A DNA stretch of 64,000 bases from Carya illinoinensis (Eukaryota; Streptophyta; Magnoliopsida; Fagales; Juglandaceae), in NCBI RefSeq assembly GCF_018687715.1, contig NC_056765.1:19800894-19864893 (forward strand). The letters are read 5' to 3'. The position numbers and the translations under genes were made by a program. Below, piece after piece: positions 10,784 to 23,463 of this stretch (its first letter is position 1; each line of letters starts with the position of its first letter). Under the pieces are notes generated by a model that saw only the letters and a list, made by a program, of their open reading frames with translations, did not search any database and was not told where the DNA came from.

Positions 10784-13700
10784 TCAGCCTCTGTTCTTGT
10801 CCAAGAATTTCGCAGTTAGACCACAGGTAAGAGCCTCATTAGGTATGCTTTTCACTAGATGAACACCTTCGGCAAAGACCACTCCCATACCCATATGCAA
10901 ATGAGGCTCGATGTGGCAATGGAAGGCCCACACTCCTGGATTATCTGCCACATACCTTAAAGCTGTCCATCCATATGGGAATATGACTGCAGTATTCCTC
11001 AAAGGCGGATTTTTGAAGTTGAGTTTCTTCTCATCCTTGGTCGAGAACTTCCCTTCTCCATATCCCAATACCCAAAAATCATGACCATGCAAGTGCCAAG
11101 GGTGTATTTCACTAACATTATCTTTTAGCGCATTGGCATTTTGAAGTATCACATCTACCGTAGTATTCAAGCCAAACATGTAAACCCCATTGCCAGTAGT
11201 TGAGTTAGGGTTGATCGGAGGTCTCATCACGTCATAGTTGTCGGGGAAGTTCTCCGGTGGACTCTTTTGATCGAAAGCATTTCGTAGACCATATTTTATG
11301 GAGCCCAGATAAGGAGTGGGTGGTAATGCCAAAGAGACATTATTGATAGCCCACTTGGTAAATCCATCAATTTTATTTTGGGTGTTGAGGAGGGTGATCC
11401 GACGGTCGTAACTTGTCGGAGGTTTTGGGGACCCCATGAGAGCAAAGATACTCTTAGAGAATGTCTTGCTATGGTCATAATCATCCCATCGAGGAGTCAC
11501 GGGAGGTGGAGAAGTCGGGAACTTTGACGCAGAAATTGGTTGGTAATTTAGGATGGTAAGGCCAAGAGGGGTGGCTGGAAGCCTTCCTCTTACACCTATA
11601 GAAAGCCAGTAGTTCTTGGAAGGATCTTGATCTGCAGTTATTAGGACTGAGTAGCTTTCACCAGAGTATATGTCCAAATCATTGACCGCAAATGGTTGTA
11701 GATAATTCCCGTCAGCTTCTACCACCACCATTTTGTGATTCTGAAGAATGTACAAACACGTAAAGACAGAGTATTTAGATTAACAAAAGGACATGAAGGA
11801 GATACAGCAATCAGCTATCGTGCATAAGTAGAAAACAACACAAATAAGGTTCCCCATCATCCTTCTGGCATCGGAAAGAGTACTTACCCTTGGTTGGATT
11901 TAAAAATACTATTAATTCATCTAATTATTATAATTTTTTTTAAAATTTTAAATAAAATATAATAAAATTTTTAAATTCTATAATGAAAATAATATTTTAT
12001 TTAAGTTTTATTACTTTCCAAACAGAGCCTTATGTTTAACCTTTTGTCGTTTCCATTTTCCTTTCACATCAAGGATCCGGCTATGAACAAGTCATGATAA
12101 AGCAGGCATGTTCAGATGGCAGCCTGCCTCATTGTTTCAGTAAAATTTTCAGTCGTACAATATGGAGAAGTATTCAACATGTCGCATCTGCAAAGCCCAA
12201 GGACAATAGGTCATGATCCAGAGCTCCCTTAAATTGAAAAGGGAAATACTATTCCTACAAAATTTTCTTACCCGAATTGCATTTTATATTTTTTTAATTT
12301 TTTTGTTTTTTATACTTCATGATTATGAAACTGTTTTTAAATGAATTTGTAATTTTTTTATTTTTAAAAAATAGTTAAATAGTTTTAAAAAATGTTTCAA
12401 AAAAAGTAAATAGAAAAATGTTGTTATTCGGTGTGAGCATAGCACTTCCCGATTGAAAAAGGGAAGAAAAAAGGACAGCAAGTAAAGAGAAAAAACATCG
12501 TACTGAATACTGATCCCTTGAAAAGTTACAGCTTTGGCTTCTGAACTTTTGGCTTTAGAAGCAAACCCTAGCTTCTGTGCTTTGTATCAAAAAAAAAAAA
12601 AGAAAAAGGGGACCATTTCACATGCACTTTGCCACCAATCACTCGTTTTCTATTTCCTTACTTTATATAAATTTTTACTCACAAAATAAACTCAACTATC
12701 TCTAAGCTTCTAATTGGGTGTACATTAAAATCATTATCAATTTATAAAATAATTTTTTTTCTTATAATTATCTTTCTATAACCACTAATTAAAGGTCTAC
12801 GTCACAAGATTTATATTTCAAAAAAGTAACGCCACAGCTAACGAAAAAATATCCCAAAAAAAGCTTTTGCATGCACCTTTTTTTTATTTTTCTTTTTTTC
12901 ATTCATTTTTTATATCCTTAATTTTCTTCTTTAAATTCACACCATCACTTAAAAAAATTTACTTAATCACTAGGTTAAAAAAAAAGCATTCGGTAAAAAA
13001 TAAAAATCTCCCGAATATAATCAAAATGACTAATCAATGATATAATTAGAATCACACTAAAATATTATAAAGAATAAAAACTTTTAATTATTAAATAATG
13101 TAAAATCTTATACACTACCTATCTTTATTATTTATCGAAACGAGACATTATACTTTCCATGCTTAAGTAGCTACAGTAACTATGTGAGAAATACTATATA
13201 GTCCCTTTGTTATTATCTCAGAAAAATAATTAAAATATTATAACTAAAATAATGATAAATAAAGTTTTCTTGATAAGGAAACTATATATATATATATATT
13301 GGAGAATGATTATCTTCCTATCAAATTTTCCCCGACTCAAACCATGTTGTACGTTGTGGATCGAATCTGAAGAACAAGATTGATGGTTAAAGTAAATATA
13401 TTATTCCGGCAACTTGGAAGCCGATTTTGAATGCGACAATGAAAGGTATTCGGCGTGTGTTGTTACGTCAGCGTATCTACAAAATGTTTTGGTGCTGTAG
13501 AGAGAAGAATCAAAGGTTTTCTCCTTAAAACAGGAGAAAGTTTTAAGAAAGAAAATGCCCCGATCAGTTCCTTTTGCTTTTTTTTTTTTTTTTTTTTTCA
13601 ACTTTAAAAAATTAAAGAAAATACCAATAGTTAAAAGTAGACCGTGATGTGTGACGTAGCATGCATGATCCAGTAAAAGTAATGCATATTTGGTATTTGG

Positions 13701-14844
13701 AATCGATTATATTACATACCCCAATGGCCAGGTTGAGTGAAGCAAGTGCTGTGGAGCTGGCAACCCTCAGCCTGTAAGTCTTATTGGAACTCACGTGTAG
13801 GATCTGAGGTGCGCATTGTTCATTTCCCCTTAATGTGCACTGGCTGGAGGTGGTGTTGCTATATTGGGCTGCCAGGGAACAGTTGTACTGTCCTCTTCCG
13901 TTGATCAGAAAACTCTGGGAAGCATCCAATTTAAAAAGTGAAAACCCACGCAAGAGACCAGTCGACGGCAACAGAACCAAACGCACGCACACTGTACTTT
14001 ACTTTTGAATGAAGATTACTTTACATGTTGATGATAAAAACGCAACATACCTGAGGTTCACCGATCCAACGAAATGGGTTGGAGGAGAGGCCAACCTCTT
14101 GCTCGTGAACACTTTTGTGCCACCAGTCGCTCAACAATAGGTTAAACTCACCATCATAATGGAATGGCTCTTTCTCTCCTTCTGCAACGTCCACTATCAG
14201 AGACCCATACAACCCTGCCGATCTCTGCATGCCCAAGTGGCCATGGTAAAAGTATGTTCCTGCCTGCACAGTTTTTCAAAACGTTGTAACTCTTTCGCAG
14301 AGAGAGAGAGATAGAGCAAAAGATGAGTGAGAGTTTACCCTATCAACTTTGAACCTATAATGAAAGGTCTCCCCAGAGTTGATAGCACACTGTGAAATGA
14401 AAGCAGTTCCATCTGCCCAAGGTGTGCCCAACTGAAAAATAAGAGCATACACTCAGATCAATACAACACATATAGCTTTAACACAGACGTCGAGAGGGGA
14501 GAGGGGGGGGGGGGGAGGGGTGGAGAGAGAGAGACCTGTCGGATTCCATGCCAGTGAATGACAACTCCCTCAGTGGGGAGCTTGTTAGTGAGTTCAACAA
14601 CAACTGTGTCTCCTGCTTTTGCTCGGATGGTCGGGCCGGGAAACTGGCCATTGATCCCCATCACGACATTCTCGATGCAATCTGGAGACCAATACATATA
14701 CTCTACTTCCCATTTAAAGTGTCTGGTCTTGGCACCTGAAGATAATCGAATAAACGGTAATAAAATGCACCAAATAATGAAAGCCGGCCTAAGAGTAAGA
14801 CCCCTTGAGATTGGGCGAATCATGGAACCTTCTGTTGGCACCAT
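10784..14844 (-). CDS. L-ascorbate oxidase AO1 (five exons, intact)
   Basis: Secreted multicopper oxidase that oxidises ascorbate with reduction of O2 to water (EC 1.10.3.3), acting in the apoplast. Exons, all with GT-AG borders: 14536-14844, 14339-14431, 14051-14263, 13720-13914 and 10784-11740, making 588 codons. Intron 4 is long (1979 bp). A signal peptide precedes [12 protein letters not shown]; Met1 and Met8 are both possible starts. Copper ligands: HWHG (His97, 99), YHGHLG (His141, 143), [11 protein letters not shown] (His483, 486, 488) and [12 protein letters not shown] (His544, Cys545, His546, His550, Met555), so all three copper sites are complete. The motif [17 protein letters not shown] and the C-terminal [17 protein letters not shown] mark ascorbate oxidase rather than laccase. 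Zucchini AO is about 550 residues when mature, so the length fits. No defect seen; a TATA box lies upstream. Confidence 0.95.
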
Positions 14845-14969
14845 GTTCTCCTAAACAGGACAGAGGAAAGTGTAAAAAAGAGGACCGAGAAAACCTTTTA
14901 AGAAATGTAAAGGCTATTATTGGCTATGAAGTTGAACTGTGTTGGGGTGTTGGGTACTGATCAAGGCTT

Positions 14970-14979
14970 TATATATAAT
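14970..14979 (-). promoter_or_regulatory. TATA box of AO1
   Basis: ttatatataa lies about 126 bp upstream of the AO1 ATG on the minus strand. A start about 30 bp downstream would give a 5' UTR of roughly 95 nt. The same box at the same distance is kept in AO2. Confidence 0.6.
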
Positions 14980-15048
14980 GGTGATGGAACTATTGATCAA
15001 TTTATCGAGCAGTGAAAGAGCTAAAAAACCTGCTTCCCCGAATCCACA

Positions 15049-15123
15049 CCCCCCCCCCCCCCCCCAAAAAAAAAAAAAAAAAAAAAAAGATTAAAAGTTA
15101 AAAAAAAAAAAAAAAAAAAAAAA
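15049..15123. repeat. Poly(C)/poly(A) homopolymer block upstream of AO1
   Basis: About 17 C are followed by two A runs of more than 20 bases. Copy 2 (about 49367-49401) has only short C and A tracts here, so the block expanded in copy 1 or shrank in copy 2. Confidence 0.85.
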
Positions 15124-15735
15124 GGAGGAAAAGACAAAGAAATTAAAAGAAAGCTTCCATCTCAAGTATCTTGGATTCCATGGACTGCAATTTGGAACAA
15201 CGGTACGATTGGTATTAGAAATTGGATTCCATCCTTCAACCACTCACTCGTTTGTGACAATATATAATTATAATGTTCCTGATCTACTACAATTAGATCA
15301 TAAAGCATGAAAGAGAGAGGCCGAAGAACAATCACAAATTTCTAATTAAAATTAGATCAATAATATCTATATCATTATTGGAGGTGTGTTACATTATGAC
15401 TCAATTATTATAATGTTGTATTTATTAAAACTATAATATAAATAATTAAATATATCTCATTTTATCAATTTTTAACTTATAAGATAAATAATAATTTTAC
15501 ATGATAACAAAATAAAAATTCTAATTCGAATCACGACAGATCTATTCTACACTTAAGCTTAAACTGATGGATTTTTTTTTTTAATTTATTTATATTATAT
15601 TTTTACCACTTCCCGAACACATGAACGAAAGCATAGTTGATACAAACGTTTGTGGTTTCTCCCATGTATCCCGTTATAAAACTTGCTCTTCACATGCTTG
15701 ATCGTGAGAGGCTGCCCATCCGACAAGGATGGGAA

Positions 15736-15830
15736 TTGGAACACCTTGGGCAAATGGAACTGCATGCCTATTCACACATGTCATAAACGCTACGTACAGA
15801 GAAATTAATTATTTGTTCAAAGTTGATATA
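15736..15830 (+). pseudogene. Ascorbate oxidase exon 2 relic, copy 1
   Basis: This plus-strand stretch resembles AO exon 2 (93 nt) from end to end. Its start differs from the exon by two substitutions and a small gap over about 26 bases (ggaacaccttgggcaaatgg), and the end gttcaaagttgata is identical. In one frame it reads GTPWANGTACLF then NYLFKVD, against [12 protein letters not shown] and HYRFKVD in AO1. It lies about 0.9 kb upstream of the AO1 start, pointing away from it. atccgaca just before it resembles the end of exon 1, but no other exon is recognisable. Not functional. Confidence 0.78.
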
Positions 15831-16192
15831 TATCTGGGTTACAGTTCCTGTGAGGATCCGTGCACAAGCACTCATGCATCGAGGCCGGCTGGTGGAAGTA
15901 TAGATCAAACTCTTCATGAAGTGCCACTGCCGACTGTATAAGTGAAATATTTCTATCGGAAAATACTACTCTTCCGCGGGAGATATCGTCGTGATTTTTT
16001 ATTTTCCTATTATTATTTTTTAACCTAATGATTAAGTAAATATTTTTTAATACTATTATAAATTTTTAAAAAACATATTTAAAAATATTTAAAAAATAAA
16101 TATAAAGAAAAAACACAAAAGTAACTAGTGGGGAGTTTCCCTGCATGTGGTGACTGTAGAGCCACCTAATGATATATATATGGAAAAATATA

Positions 16193-16340
16193 GTTGTAAG
16201 CATAATTGTGTACTAATCTATACATCAATGCCATGTGATTGGTCAAAAAGTAGATTTTATTGAAAATAGTATTAATTTAAATTTTAAGTATGAATAAATC
16301 AGTATTGATACACAGATTAGTACACGACTGTGCTTGTAGA
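16193..16340. mobile_element. Small MITE present only in copy 1
   Basis: Terminal inverted repeats of about 35 bp: left arm with gtgtactaatctatacatca, right arm reading gtgtactaatctgtgtatca on the other strand. Copy 2 lacks it. Confidence 0.7.
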
Positions 16341-16367
16341 TAGTAACCCTCTATATATATAGAAAAT

Positions 16368-16745
16368 GTTACTATGCCACCTCACGTGTACTGCTATAAT
16401 ATATTACTAGATTTTTTCTTTTAACTTAGTGATTTTAAATGTATTGATATATTATTTTTTACTTAATGATTAAGAAAATGATTAAAAAAATATAAAAAAA
16501 TTACTAAATAGTATGTCCAGCGGTATGGTCCAAGCGGCATAGTTGCCGCTTGGACCATACGGCTACATGTATTGTCCTAATTTTTTTTTTATTTTTTTAA
16601 TCACTAAATAAAAAAAATATATTAATATATTTAAAATTACTTCCTTAATCACTAAGTTATAAAAATAAAAAATAAAAATAAAAATAAAAAATAAAAAACC
16701 AGTATGCTATAGAGGTATAACTGGAACGGCGCAGCAGCATTTTCC
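16368..16745. mobile_element. Long inverted-repeat MITE with a hairpin at its centre
   Basis: AT-rich arms carrying aacttagtgattttaaat and its complement form a large imperfect inverted repeat. At the centre, 16521-16539 and 16544-16562 make a 19-bp stem (cggtatggtccaagcggca) with one mismatch and a tagt loop. A diverged relative is in copy 2 (about 50580-51030), where this central hairpin is not preserved. Confidence 0.65.
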
Positions 16746-17681
16746 CCTACATATATACTGCTTTCTTGGTACTTTACGTGAACGCGTCAAAAGTTAAAGT
16801 CATATGGGCTTGGACTTTCTGTTAAAATGCATTAGGATGTGCTTGTTTAGCGAGTTTATCATTACCTCGTACTATTTCGCTATCATTTATTATCATTTAT
16901 AAATTATTTATTATTTTATTAATATTTATTACTTATTTATTATGTTTTTATTACTATTTATAAATAATCTGACATTACTTTAACACCCAAATATAATCTT
17001 AATTAATTTGAAAAAAGATCACGTGTGAGCAAAAATTATACCACGTGTGAGCAAAGATCACGCATGTATCGTCTTTGATTTCATAGTGACGAGGGGCCAT
17101 TCAGTCATTAAAGGAAAAAAAAAAAAAAAAAAAAAAGATGAGGGCCCATTCTGCTTTATGCACATGAAAAAGGCAAAAGCAGTGGGTTGACATGACAAAT
17201 TAAAGTAGTGATTGAAGACAACAAAAATAAATTATGAGTACTCCCGATTCGTGTGAAGAAAGGGAACGATACTCAAATCTGTTTCCATTAATTTTTCTCT
17301 GTCTGACTTTTTTAACGCATTTGCTGGACATTTTGAGCCCACAATGCGGGCCTCTGAATCAACTTTCCTACACCATATATTTTCATGATCCTTTTACAAT
17401 TATTCGAATCGCCGACAAGATTTGTAACTTTATTTTACTTTATTTTATTTTAAAACGGCAGAATTAGATTATATTGTTCAATATATAAGATAGAGATTGA
17501 TTATGTGATACTACCCTCGCTATATGATATGTGAGATTAGATAGTGTATGAGATCTTATATTATTTAAAAATAAAAAATTTTAATTTCTCTTTATAATAT
17601 TTTAATAGAACTTTAATTATATCATTAACTTATCTTTTAGAATACATGCCATGTGATTTAGGTTTTCGATTGAGACATTAT

Positions 17682-20599
17682 AGTTGGTATTAAAGCCATG
17701 TTTGAGATTTTATAGATTTTAATAAATGAATTTGATGGGATCTAAGGTTTTAGAATTGATTGAATTTCTACATATGATTTTGATGTTATTTAATGTTTTA
17801 GATTCTGTATAATCTATGGAATGATTTTTTGAAAATTTGAGATTTTAGATTATGCAAACGTTAAGATTGATTTTGATGAGAGTTAAGGTACTAGATTTTG
17901 TATACATTAATATATGAGTTAATCAAATCTGAAGTTATAGATTTTGTAGACTTTAAGAGATGACTTTTATGATATTTAAGGCTTTAGATTCTATGGACTA
18001 TACTTAGTGATCTCGATAAGGTTTACGGTTTGGATTTTGTAGATTTTAAAAAATAATTCCTTATGCAATTTAAGGTTTTATATTATGCATACTTTAGGAG
18101 AACGTACAATTTTTATAAAATTTGAGGTTTTAGATTCTCCGAACTACGGTTTATTGGATTAAAAGTCCTAGAAACCAAAGACTTTGATACGTTATTTTGA
18201 TCAAGTCTGAGGTTATTGATTATTTAGATTTAATACCTAAATCTAATCAAATCTTAGGTTATAAATTCTGCAAACTTTAAGCAATAATTATTTTCAGACT
18301 TAAGGATATAGTTTTTGCAGATTTTTAGGAAAATGATTATTACAGGGCCGATCTAAGGATATATGTATAGCAAACTATTGAAAATAATACTTTTATTTGA
18401 TGGTATAGAATGTGATCAAGTTAGGTTGAGAGCAGAATTGGGTGGATAGGCTTATATTTGAGTCAAAACTTCAGTTGTGATAATGGTGAACTTTCGTGGT
18501 GACTGATATTGAATTTAGTTGCCGTTATAACAAATAGTAGTTATGGAAGGTGTTTTTGGCAATATGACATTTTGGATTCTACAGAACTTATGATTTATTT
18601 TTATGAGAGTAAATGAATTAGATTTTGTAGACTTTAATATATGAGTTGGTCAAATCTGGTCATATCTAAGGTCATAGACTCAAAGATTCTACACACAGTA
18701 AGAAATGATTTTTATGAGATTTATGATTACATTCTGCAGACTTTAATTAATGATCTCGATAAGGTTTAAGGTTCGATTTTGTAGATTTTAAGAAATAATT
18801 CCTATTAAAATTTAAAGCTATATATTCTGCGGACTTTAGAAGAACAATTTTTATAAGATTTGAGGTTTTAGATTCTCCAGACTATGGTGTATCGGATTAA
18901 AGGTTATAGAAACCAGAGACTTTGATATGTGATTTTGATCAAGTCTGAGGTTATTGATAATTTAGATTTTAATACCTAAATCTAATCAAATCTTAGGTTA
19001 TAAATTCTACAGACTTTAAGCAATAATTTTTTCAGAATTAAGCATATAGACTCTATAGATATTTGGACAAATGATTATTATTGAATCTAAAGATATATGT
19101 ATAGCAAACTATTGGAAATGATATTTTTATTTGATGGTATACAATGTGATCAAGTTAGGTTGAATGTAGGATTGGGTGGACTAGCTTATACCTAAGTCAA
19201 AACTTCAGTTGTGATTTTGGTGGACTTTAGCAGTGATTAATATTGATTTTAGTTGCTGCTATGACAATTGCTAGTTAAAAATGAAGTGATGAACATTTTA
19301 AGTTTATGTTGCCGGGATGAAAAGTTGTTGGTGCTCTAATCTATTTGGTTGGCATTGTTATGGATCTTGGGGATTGAAGATACATTTGCCATAAAGCCGA
19401 TTGTTAGTATATATGTTGATATTTATAGGAAGGAAACAAAATTTAAAATTTCATCGCTGTGAATGCTTTCATCAAGTTAAACTTTTGGTATTCACTCAAA
19501 TTGATGTTAACTAACTCATCTCAACTAATTAGATCTCCTTCTACTCATACTTGTTACACTTCTCGAAAAAGGTCATTCTATGAATTCTTTGTAAAATGAT
19601 CCATATAACATGGCCTATCTTATTAATAAGTTATGATCCAATTCTTTTAAGAGTTCTAAGTCATCTTTGTAAAAAGAAAACCTAGTATCACGTTCTTAAT
19701 CAACTTATTTTATTTACTTATTTTTGTAAAGTCATCCTCTTTGTCCAACTTAATGAAATCCTTTTGGCAACTGAGTTAGTGTTCCAACAGGAATATTTTG
19801 AAGCTATTTTTGACAAAAGGTTAGAATTTCTTGCATAATCACATGGCAGTGCATACCTTTGATGCCTAAATGTGATTTCATTCATTATATCATTTTTCTC
19901 TCACCGATTGGATGCATACGAGACAATCCCCAACTTTTAGTGCTTTATCTTTAACTTTTGACTACTCCGTTCTGACTACTTAACCTTATTCACTCCACGA
20001 GCTTGACTTAGTGTGGGTCTAAGTTCTCAGATCAATTCAAAGCAAAACAATGGTAACGATGTCATGGGTAGACTCTTTGTAGATCACTCCTTTTTAGCAT
20101 CAAATTTTACCCCATTAATATGATGATATTTGTTTTATGTAAGTTGATGCGTTCTGGATGGATGGTTAGTAGTATGTTATCATTAGTCATAAATGCATAC
20201 TCAAAGGTTATTGATTGAAGTTGAGAATGAAAGAGAGTATTTAAGAGTATAAGTGAGTGTGCATGGGTTTGGGAAACAATAAGTCTATTTGTTTCCAAAG
20301 AATGGTAAGAGTCATTTTGGTAGGTGCTAAATGGATTAGACTCAACATTGATGTATTTATGGATCCTAGTTTTAGATATTTTGGCAAAGTGATTAAAGTG
20401 TGCAACGGAAGCTCGGTACTTAGTAGTATAATGGTTTGACAGTAAACTTCATGAACATTGGGAATTTTGTTGTGACTTAAATCTCATGGCATGGATTTTC
20501 AATCTCGAGGATTATTTAGGAACAAAAGATTCTTAGGTACCCAAAGGTAAAATATAGTGGACATAAGGCATTGACAAGTGGCACTGAGGAAATGGTGGA
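17682..20599 (+). mobile_element. Gypsy-like relic E, copy 1: primer binding site and long leader
   Basis: gagacattata is followed by gttggtattaaagcc (17683-17697), a mutated initiator-tRNA-Met primer binding site. About 2.9 kb of AT-rich DNA follows with recurring words (ggttttagattctgtag). It has no recognisable coding region and ends at the LINE. Within it an internal tandem duplication of about 735 bp is clear: 18120-18545 repeats as 18855-19285. From 19300 to 20590 I see no recognisable gene. Confidence 0.45.
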
Positions 20600-20738
20600 T
20601 AGGCTCTGTTAGGGTTTCATTGGTTTATGTGTCGTACGCCGTTATGGCTACTACCGGGGCTCCTTCTACTCATTAGTGTTGGCTGGGCAACTGCATACCT
20701 TTGCTAATATGGTTGCATAGTCGCCTCAGCCACTTCCT

Positions 20739-21747
20739 GTGCTTAATTTTCCTTTTCATGTTGCTAAAGTTATTGATGGTGAGTTTTGTGTGATGTTTTC
20801 AAGGGAGTCGATTGATTGTTCAGTGGCACCATTCAAATTTTCTATAGTTCTGAAATTCTTAAGGCAATGCCCTACGTTGGATGTAATTCGGTCGTTTATT
20901 CATTGTCATTGGGAGCAAGTGTCGGTAGTGCGCAGGCCTCATAATGTATTCATTTGATTATCTAATGAGGCGGATTTCTTGAAGGTTCCCTCGAGGGAAG
21001 CCACAGACATTGATGGGGGTGCCTTATCAAGGGTTCCATTGGCATCCAGATTTTAATGAAGACAAGGAGTCGTCTATGGTGCTTGTTTGGGTTGTTCTTT
21101 TGGGTTTACCTCCAAATTTTTATCATGAATCCTTTATGAAGAATATTACAGCCTCTATCGATTAAGGGCATAACTCAAAAACCTATCGTTGGAAGGATGG
21201 AGGAAGGAAGGATTTGGATCGAAAAAAGAAAGAGGGAGATAAACCGATGAAAGTATGGATGCCAAAAAATCAGGAGGAGGCAGGGAATCAAAGTGTGGCG
21301 AACCAGGTTTTGCAATTAAACGATTCTACGATGCTATTGGAACCTAGTATGGAGGGACATGATTTAGCGGGTCTGAATAATATTGTTGTTGTTGTTGTTG
21401 ATCAACATGCAGACGTATCTTTGCACCAGGCTAGAGATGGGGAGGACATGCTGTTAATTAGGGTGGATCCTATGGCTGTGGTTAGGGTTGATATAGAAGA
21501 GGGAGAGGTTAATGATGGGGTATTGGGAGGACTTTTATTGTCTAATCAATTGGTGATTGAGGAGGTTTGTTTGGTAACAAAACTAGTGCCATTTCTTGGT
21601 TTTGATGTTGTACTAGATTTAAATTATCAAGTCAGAAATGAAGATGAGGTGATGGTGAGTGCAAGTGAAAGGGGCATGGTAGATGTTGAAGCGATGCAAT
21701 TGCATGATCAAAATGAAATAGAAATTCTACTTTACGTGAGCCAGTGA
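20739..21747 (+). pseudogene. LINE ORF1 relic (DUF4283-type), copy 1
   Basis: The frame reads DGEFCVMFSRESIDCS, KFSIVLKFLRQCPTLDVIRS, then after stops SREATDIDGG and VWVVLLGLPPNFYHESFMKN, the layout of the plant L1 ORF1 nucleic-acid-binding domain (DUF4283). The 177-codon stretch 21214-21747 is its acidic C-terminal part, with a short Val run from a gtt microsatellite. No CCHC zinc knuckle is visible. Stops at about 20955, 21052 and 21162 make it non-functional. Confidence 0.78.
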
Positions 21748-21916
21748 TGCATTGTGGATGTGTGTCAGATCCTGATGATGAGGCTATGGAACATTTGAGC
21801 AAGGCGAAGGATTGCTAGTCTGACATTGATTCTCCGGCACAAAAGTCTAATGGCAAGTGTGTCAAATTACTCAGAAGTTCCACTCGATTTCCTAGCAAAC
21901 CCTCTCGTTTGAATTT

Positions 21917-23463
21917 ATGATGTGTACTCCCTTGTTCTGGAATATCCATGGTCTAGGTTCATCACAGAGGAAGTTATGTAAATTAGTAAGGAAGATGAAA
22001 CTAAACTTTATTATGTTGGTTGAGCCTTGTGTTAGTGAGTCTAGGATGGAAGGTTTAAAACATTATTTGAAATTTGAGGACTATTATTCCATTAAAAGTA
22101 TTGGAGGTAAATTATGGTTGCTTTGGGGTAGTGGCATGCTGGTTTCAATTATGAATGCTAGTGCTCGACATGTTACAGTTGCTATATTAGTTGGGTCTCA
22201 TAAGAGTTATGTTTCTATGGTTTACGCAAAATGTAATCACTTGGAGTGTAGGGATTTGTGGAGGTGGCTATAGTAGGATATGCCTTAAGATGCAATGTGG
22301 TTATGCCTTGGTGATTTTAATGTCCATAGGGATGATGAGCAATGTGGTGGAAGACCTTGTTTGTGAGTGGTAGTGGAAGAGTTTAATGAATTTATTGATT
22401 ATTGTGGCCTGTGTGAGAAGAAATCCATTGGAAGTAAATTTTCTTGGTGCAATGGTCAGCAGGGTTTGGCTAGAAGTTGGTCGAATTTAGATCATTGCTT
22501 GATGAATTTGGTGGCTACTATGTTGTTACCATATGCTTTTCTAAAGTATTTATCATGGACATCTTCAGACCATGCGCCTATGTCATTTGTGTTGAAGTCT
22601 AATGTCTCTCAGTATGGTCCTTCTTCTTTTAAGTTCCAACAGATGTGGGTATCCCATGAGGGTTTCAAAAATGTTCTTAAAGAGGTTTGGTAGGAGCATT
22701 ATGGGCGTTGGGTCTCTTTGGCTTTGTTTGAAACTTAAAGAAGCTAAAGTAGGTTCTCAAGGAGTGGAATATTTGGGTTTTTGGCTGAACGGAGGAAAAT
22801 ATTTTGAGTTTGGAGAGAAGAATATAAAGTTTGGATGGTCAACTCCAGTTATGTTTCTTGGAGGAGGTTGAGTCGGCTTTGTTGATTGTGAGGGAAGAAT
22901 TGGTTGTGTGGATGCAAAGGGAAGAACAAGACTCTCAACTGGTAAAAATTAATAGGATGGAGAAGGGGGAGGCATCAGATTAGTTTTTTAAATCCTTTGC
23001 CTTTATGTTGAAGCCAGTTATGCAGGAAATGAGGTTGTGGGATGGCACTCTTTTGGACAGTCCTGAATCAATCCACTCATATGCAATGGAGTATTTTAGT
23101 TCTTTCCTTTATGCCAGACCAAGTAGGGACCTTCTTGATCTTTCTTTGTATGTGGAGAGTGCTGTTTTGGAGCAGGATAATAGTGTGCTTTTACAGCTCC
23201 CTTCAATCAAAGAGGTGCAAGCTGCCATGTTTTCTATTTTGATTGATAGTAGCCCGGGTCCTGATGAAATTGGATCTGGCTTCTATAGATCGTGTTGGGA
23301 TATTGTGGAAGTATATGTGGTGGATGCAGAAAGAGATATTTTTCGAGGGATCCCTTTATCGAGATTTTATTTTGCTTCTTATATTGTTTTAATTCCAAAA
23401 GTACAGGGGCAGATCTTGAAGGTTTATAAGCTAGCTCTCTGGTATGTGATTGTAGTTGAGTGA
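21917..23463 (+). pseudogene. LINE ORF2 relic: endonuclease and start of reverse transcriptase, copy 1
   Basis: The APE-type endonuclease is recognisable: FWNIHGLGSS, LVEPCVSESR, YAKCNHLECRDLW, a GDFNVHRDDEQCGG stretch (about 22311), GSKFSWCNGQQG and SSDHAPMSFVL, carrying the catalytic Asn, Glu, Asp/Asn and SDH positions. After several stops and frame changes comes LDSPESIHSYAMEYFSSFLY and the opening reverse-transcriptase motif SSPGPDEIGSGFYRSCWDIV with ASYIVLIPKV. The rest of the polymerase is deleted, and the sequence passes straight into the 3' UTR. The gene is dead and could be moved only with proteins from elsewhere. Confidence 0.88.

Noticed and set aside
10784..14844. Laccase as the identity of AO1
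   Set aside because: The copper motifs are shared, but the sequence between them ([27 protein letters not shown]-terminal [17 protein letters not shown]) follows ascorbate oxidase.
14548..14854. Plus-strand frames over AO exon 1 (63 and 98 codons), with equivalents at 48866-49172
   Set aside because: They are antisense shadows of conserved exon 1.
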